The translations under genes and the position numbers were made by a program. From assembly GCA_018105865.1 (NCBI GenBank), contig CM030869.1, positions 5,499,525 to 5,563,524 on the forward strand: a stretch of 64,000 nt of DNA. Direction: 5' to 3'. Each line of letters begins with the position of its first letter. Within the stretch, counting starts at the first letter, position 1. The notes under the pieces are model-generated. The model made no database searches, was not told the DNA's origin, and saw only the letters and a list, made by a program, of their open reading frames with translations. Of this stretch, positions 60,485 to 64,000 are shown piece after piece. Source of the DNA: Metaphire vulgaris (lineage: Eukaryota > Annelida > Clitellata > Crassiclitellata > Megascolecidae).

Positions 60485-61885
60485 TTAATAAAGTAAAGTA
60501 AAGTATAGTGAAATCTCGTAAACTTTTACAGCGCCCCGGAAAGTAGTACAGCAGTAGCTGCTTATTCTTATGCGCTTAATCTTTCTTGAAATAGCTATAA
60601 GCAAAGTGGTTTGTCTGCCGTGCAAAGGTCAGTGTATCCATGAGGCAGCGGGTCACGTTGTTATTCCTATGGGGGAAATGACTTTCTATGTTCTATGGTA
60701 GGTTCTTTCGAGGCCTCTGCGAAATGATTTGAGGGCATGAATTAAAGAGTTGTACCATGGTTTGCTATTGTGAGATGAAAGCGGTCGTGTAATGATGGGA
60801 GCATGTTTGTTGAGTAGGTTAGATAGCACGTAATTGTTTTTTTCGATCAGTGATGGTAGGGTAGGGTTGGTGAGGAGGTCAGATGCTTTTATGCTATCAG
60901 AGAATGCGGTTATATCAATTTAGTTAAGACGACGAAATGAATAGGTGGTTGCAAGAAGGAGGAGCTGGCGAGCAGATGCTTAGAATGGTGAAAATGGGGA
61001 AATGATCAGAAGGGGAGCATTGACTAGTGGCTGAGCACGGAAATAAAGATGAAGAAGCTGACGTTATAAGGTCTACGGTGTGTCCGAAGGTGTGTGTTGG
61101 AAAAGTTATGTGCTGTGTGAGGTTTGTCTGTGTCAGTAGTTGTTTGAATTGAGTAGAGTTAGGATCATCTGTTCTGTCAACGTGTATGTTGAAGTCACCT
61201 GTGATTAGGAATTCATGAGGAGTTGTTGTTGCAGAGCCAAGGAAAGAGGTGAATTTCTGAAGGAATTTTCCGAATGAGGTTGAATATTTCGATGATAATG
61301 GGGGGCGGTAAACATTGAAAATTGTTAATTTCGCCAGAGGTAGTTTGAGAGTGACTGATGAGCATTCAAATGACGAGAAATTCACTGGTGAGGAGTTGGT
61401 TATTTGTATGTGGTCGCGAATGAGGAAAGCAGTGCATCCACATAGATTAGAAGAGCAGTTGGTAGATTTTATTAAACGGGGAAAGCTTAGGAGGGAGAAG
61501 CCAGGTGGGGTTGATTCTATCAGTTGACACGTAGTTGTAGATGGAGATACCCAGGTTTCAGTTATAGTTGTAAGTACATGTAGTGAATGTGTGTGGTGAG
61601 AATTGGTGAGGGATCTAATATTGAGAGTGCAGAGTGTTATGCGTGATTGGGATGGTCCAGGGTTAGGTTGAATGTCGCCTGAGAGTGCTAGAAGAATAGT
61701 TATTACATCTGTGTGTTGGGTGAGGAGGGCTAGAACAAAGGAGACAGGTATTTTATTCAAGTGTGAATATTGGTCAACAGCGGTGCGATAGGTCAGATGC
61801 TTTGATGGTGTGCACGTGTCATGTTTGTGAGACTGGGCGTGAGCTGCGAGCAAGAATGTGCAAATCAGTGGAAGTATCATGATGG
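60485..61885 (-). pseudogene. L2-like LINE with endonuclease but no RT
   Basis: The 5' part is the open endonuclease frame (next entry). The linker continues to about 60720 as AFSDSIKASDLLTNPTLPSL and NKHAPIITRPLSSHNSKPWYNSL. The sequence then jumps to the 3' UTR (60690-60500: AGCTGCTTATTCTTATGCGC inverted, AGCGCCCCGGAAAGT) and an AAGT-type tail at 60488-60508. The whole RT domain, about 1.6 kb in the sister copy, is deleted. Confidence 0.88.
60924..61880 (-). CDS. L2-type APE endonuclease frame with 2A-like motif
   Basis: An open 318-codon frame. The N-terminus is hydrophobic (MILPLICTFLLAAHA, signal-like). ILLALSGDIQPNPGP (61653-61676 for the last eight residues) is the GDIxxNPGP box found at the start of many L2/CR1 ORF2 proteins and close to the 2A ribosome-skipping consensus DxExNPGP, with Q in place of E. 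Endonuclease blocks follow: LCTLNIRSL (N), ITETWVSPS (E), FNVYRPPLS (Y), LITGDFNIHVD (D, N), HTFGHTVDLI and CSPSDHFPIF (SDH). All catalytic residues are present, but with the RT deleted it could not retrotranspose itself. The ORF start is the first ATG. Confidence 0.8.
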   Translation of the reverse strand: MILPLICTFLLAAHAQSHKHDTCTPSKHLTYRTAVDQYSHLNKIPVSFVLALLTQHTDVITILLALSGDIQPNPGPSQSRITLCTLNIRSLTNSHHTHSLHVLTTITETWVSPSTTTCQLIESTPPGFSLLSFPRLIKSTNCSSNLCGCTAFLIRDHIQITNSSPVNFSSFECSSVTLKLPLAKLTIFNVYRPPLSSKYSTSFGKFLQKFTSFLGSATTTPHEFLITGDFNIHVDRTDDPNSTQFKQLLTQTNLTQHITFPTHTFGHTVDLITSASSSLFPCSATSQCSPSDHFPIFTILSICSPAPPSCNHLFISSS

Positions 61886-61985
61886 TTTGTTATGCTGTCG
61901 TGAAATCATTATACTGTTATACTGATAAGTTATACTGTACATAAGCTGCTGCTGATTAAACGACCCCTCCGACCGTTTAATTCAG

Positions 61986-62060
61986 AGGTGGGCAACCCTT
62001 TTAGTGCAGAGGGTCGCATGGAAATTAAAACTGTTCTTAGGGTCGCATGCATTTTTTACA
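61986..62060. mobile_element. Solo hAT terminus
   Basis: GAGGTGGGCAACCCTTTTAG with AGAGGGTCGCATGG and a second AGGGTCGCATGC is a hAT 5' end of the CAGxGGTGGGCAAC type. Its partner end was not found. Confidence 0.55.
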
Positions 62061-62149
62061 AATCTTGCAGTAAAATTAACAAATTCTTAATGCAAAAACC
62101 TTGAATTATATAACTATTATAACATATAACATATAGTAATCATTCAATC

Positions 62150-62276
62150 AATCAATAAACTTCTATGGCGCCACTATCATAATGCCCAGGGCATCATCCG
62201 ATGGCGCACCAAATCCAAATAGAATTAGAGCCAGGTCAATCCGGAATAATCGTAATAACATACTTAGTAACTAGTA
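62150..62276 (-). mobile_element. Retroposon 3' end, CR1/L2-like
   Basis: ATCAATCAATAAACTTCTATGGCGCC reads on the minus strand as GGCGCCATAGAAGTTTATTGATTGAT. This has the GGCGCxATAxAAxTT signature plus a TTGA-type tail of L2/CR1 3' ends. Only the terminus is recognisable. Confidence 0.5.
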
Positions 62277-62628
62277 CAGCGGTTCTCAACCTGTTTAGTA
62301 CCGCGACCCCTTCAATTCAATTCCCCATGAAGTGGCGACACCAACCGTAAAATCACTTTCGTTCATAACGTAAACTGTTAAAAATAATAATGCTACAATA
62401 ATTTAAATATTTGAAATAATTCTGATTCAACGATCTGCATTACCTATCCTCGAACGGCAATTTTAGTTTAAAAAAAACTAGTAACTACCAATGAGAAAAT
62501 TTTGTACAATTGCAAGTTTTGCGCATCAAGAAAGAGACAACCCCATATTTACGAAGGTTTCAAGCGACCCTTGGCAAATAGGCATTCGACCCCCGTCGGG
62601 GTCGCGACCCACAGGTTGAGAACCGCTG
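62277..62628. mobile_element. SPIN-like non-autonomous hAT element, copy 2
   Basis: It starts CAGCGGTTCTCAACCTG and ends CACAGGTTGAGAACCGCTG. Subterminal CCGCGACCCC and GGGGTCGCGACCC match copy 1. The exact duplication AACTAGTA flanks it (62269-62276, 62629-62636). The 352-bp body aligns with 27992-28333 throughout (CATGA[A/T]GTGGCGAC, AAAATAATAATGCTAC, CTATCCTCGAA), so both derive from one deletion derivative. Confidence 0.95.
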
Positions 62629-62884
62629 AACTAGTAGTTGTAGAGTCACTATGTCGTAATGTTACAGAGACTATAACGAGCAGTTAGGCCAGAAACAGTT
62701 AATTCTTGATAGTTTGCAATTGACTAGTAACGGTAATTAACTAGGTATGTTCAAAAATCCAATGAGATCTTTGCAACTGCAAACATTTTCTAACTAGTTT
62801 TCCATAATCTGCAGTACTGTTTGAAATCCGTAGTATAGAAGGGAAATGTGTAGCAGTGAGCTGAGGCCTTTACTTTTATCTATT
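62629..62884. other. No gene seen
   Basis: Spacer. Confidence 0.4.
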
Positions 62885-64000
62885 TATTATTACGAACATT
62901 TCTATAGCGCAAATTATCGCAAAGCAGCAAATGCACTCATGTCAGTTGCGAACCAGATCAATCAAACAAGAATGTCTTCAGTTGTTTCCTAAAAGATAAC
63001 AGCGTCATGGTTGAGTCAGAGGAACGCAATGTTGCTGGCAGACTGTTCCAAACAACCGGGCCAGCAACGGCCAGGTTGCGGTCACCAAAGCCTGTCCGAG
63101 TTCGAGGCACTGCAAGTGTGCTGGTCAAGGCGGAGCGCAGATGCGACCGACCAGGCAACTTAGCCGTCGAGCAGAACATATCAGTTAGATATGACGGAGC
63201 AGAGCTGTGTTGGGCCTTGAACAGGATGGTCCCGAGTTTAAAAGTCACGCGTTGACCGACCGAGAGCCAGTGGAGCTCCGTAGTACTGGTGTGATATGAT
63301 CGAACTTCCTCTCTGGAACACCAAGCGTGCAGCTGCATTCTGGACGAGTTGAAGTTTCTGTATCAGATGGTCACTGATGCCATAAAGGATGCTGTTGCAG
63401 TAGTCGAGTCTGCTGCTGATGAATGCTTGAGCCAGCATCCTAGTTGCGTCAGGTGTCAGCGAGTTCCTCACTGCCCGCAGCTGGCGAAGCTGGAAGAACG
63501 ACTTCCTGCAAACTGATGCAACGTGGTTGGCCATTGTCAGTTGACTATCAATTAACACTCCGAGGTTATTGACCACTGTAGCACATTCGATGGTGGCGTC
63601 AGGACGGCGTAAGGCATTTATTGTGATCTTTTGAATCTGTTGTCTTGTGCCCAGCCAGATAATTTGTGTCTTATCTTCATTCAGCTTTAGGCAGTTCTCC
63701 GCCATCCAGCTCCGGATTCTAGTGATACAGTCACTTAACTGGTCCATTAATGCTTGCTCTCCACTCGCATTCCCGCTGCTGTAGATTTGGATGTCATCAG
63801 CGTATCCGTGCCCAGACATTCCACAGGCAGCAATGATGTTGAACACATCTGACACGTACAGAAGGAACAGGACAGGTCCGCATACTGAGCCCTGAGGTAC
63901 TCCATAGGGGAGGTGCAAGGTTTCCGATAGAAGACCACGGTAAGCCACCTGTTGTGAGCGGTCAGTGAGAAATGATGATAGCCAGCCGAGCGCCGCCCCC
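62885..64000 (-). pseudogene. CR1/L2-group LINE RT, running off the window
   Basis: The frame 63948-63238 has LPYGVPQGSVCGPVLFLLYVSDVF, HGYADDIQIYS (catalytic box), WMAENCLKLNEDKTQIIWLGTRQQ, LGVLIDSQLTMANHV, SSRLDYCNSILYGI and NAAARLVFQ. A frameshift near 63300 moves to ELHWLSVGQRVTFKLGTILFKAQH, YLTDMF, VVWNSLPATLR and FRKQLKTFLF (63268-62958). The 3' end TATAGAAATGTTCG lies at 62890-62912. Except for one frameshift this half is intact. The 5' half lies beyond 64000. It is distinct in sequence from the L2 family at 57870-61885. Confidence 0.88.

Overview
This is eukaryotic, animal nuclear DNA. It holds one recognisable host gene in a sea of transposable elements and simple repeats. The element content is dense in RTE-, L2- and CR1-like LINEs, non-autonomous hAT elements (including a SPIN-type family), a tRNA-derived SINE and a 5S-rRNA-like sequence. 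That mix fits an invertebrate metazoan, probably aquatic, but the sequence alone does not fix the species. There are no operons, ribosome binding sites or CRISPR arrays.

The host gene is an intronless-looking bHLH transcription factor on the minus strand (39567-40559, 330 aa). Its DNA-binding domain matches the Fer3/FERD3L (NATO3) group. The roughly 900 bp upstream of it carries two CAGCTG E-boxes and a CCAAT/TCF-like pair. Everything else with coding potential comes from retrotransposons or transposons.

Layout: 0-8.7 kb has a dead LINE, two hAT MITEs and a CR1 fragment. 8.7-12.2 kb has a 5S-like sequence, a reverse transcriptase (RT) fragment split by a foldback-like element with inverted 15-bp tandem repeats, and a young RTE copy with an open 589-codon frame and perfect 11-bp target-site duplications. 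13-24 kb is hAT, SINE, L2 and RTE debris. 24-30 kb has an RTE with an unexplained internal junction and a SPIN-like hAT. 31.0-32.9 kb is a 1.9 kb compound satellite built of 5-mers grading into 6- and 3-mers. 33-39 kb is MITEs and a decayed hAT. 39.5-41.2 kb is the bHLH gene. 43-48.5 kb holds a long palindrome, CRE-bearing tandem repeats, a second RTE copy and a satellite with 172/174-bp alternating monomers. 50-56 kb has LINE fragments, hAT MITEs and a clear nesting of a LINE inside a MITE. 56.1-57.4 kb is a DNA transposon with TIRs of about 190 bp. 57.9-61.9 kb is a pair of oppositely oriented L2 elements. 62-64 kb has a second SPIN-like copy and a CR1/L2 RT that runs off the window.

No new multi-gene system is evident. 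The most novel-looking signals are non-coding: a roughly 25-bp motif ending TTTTTGCTTGTCAG found ten times, mostly inside TIR-bounded elements of different families; the foldback-like insert; the alternating-monomer satellite; and the strand-consistent link between LINE 3' ends and microsatellites.
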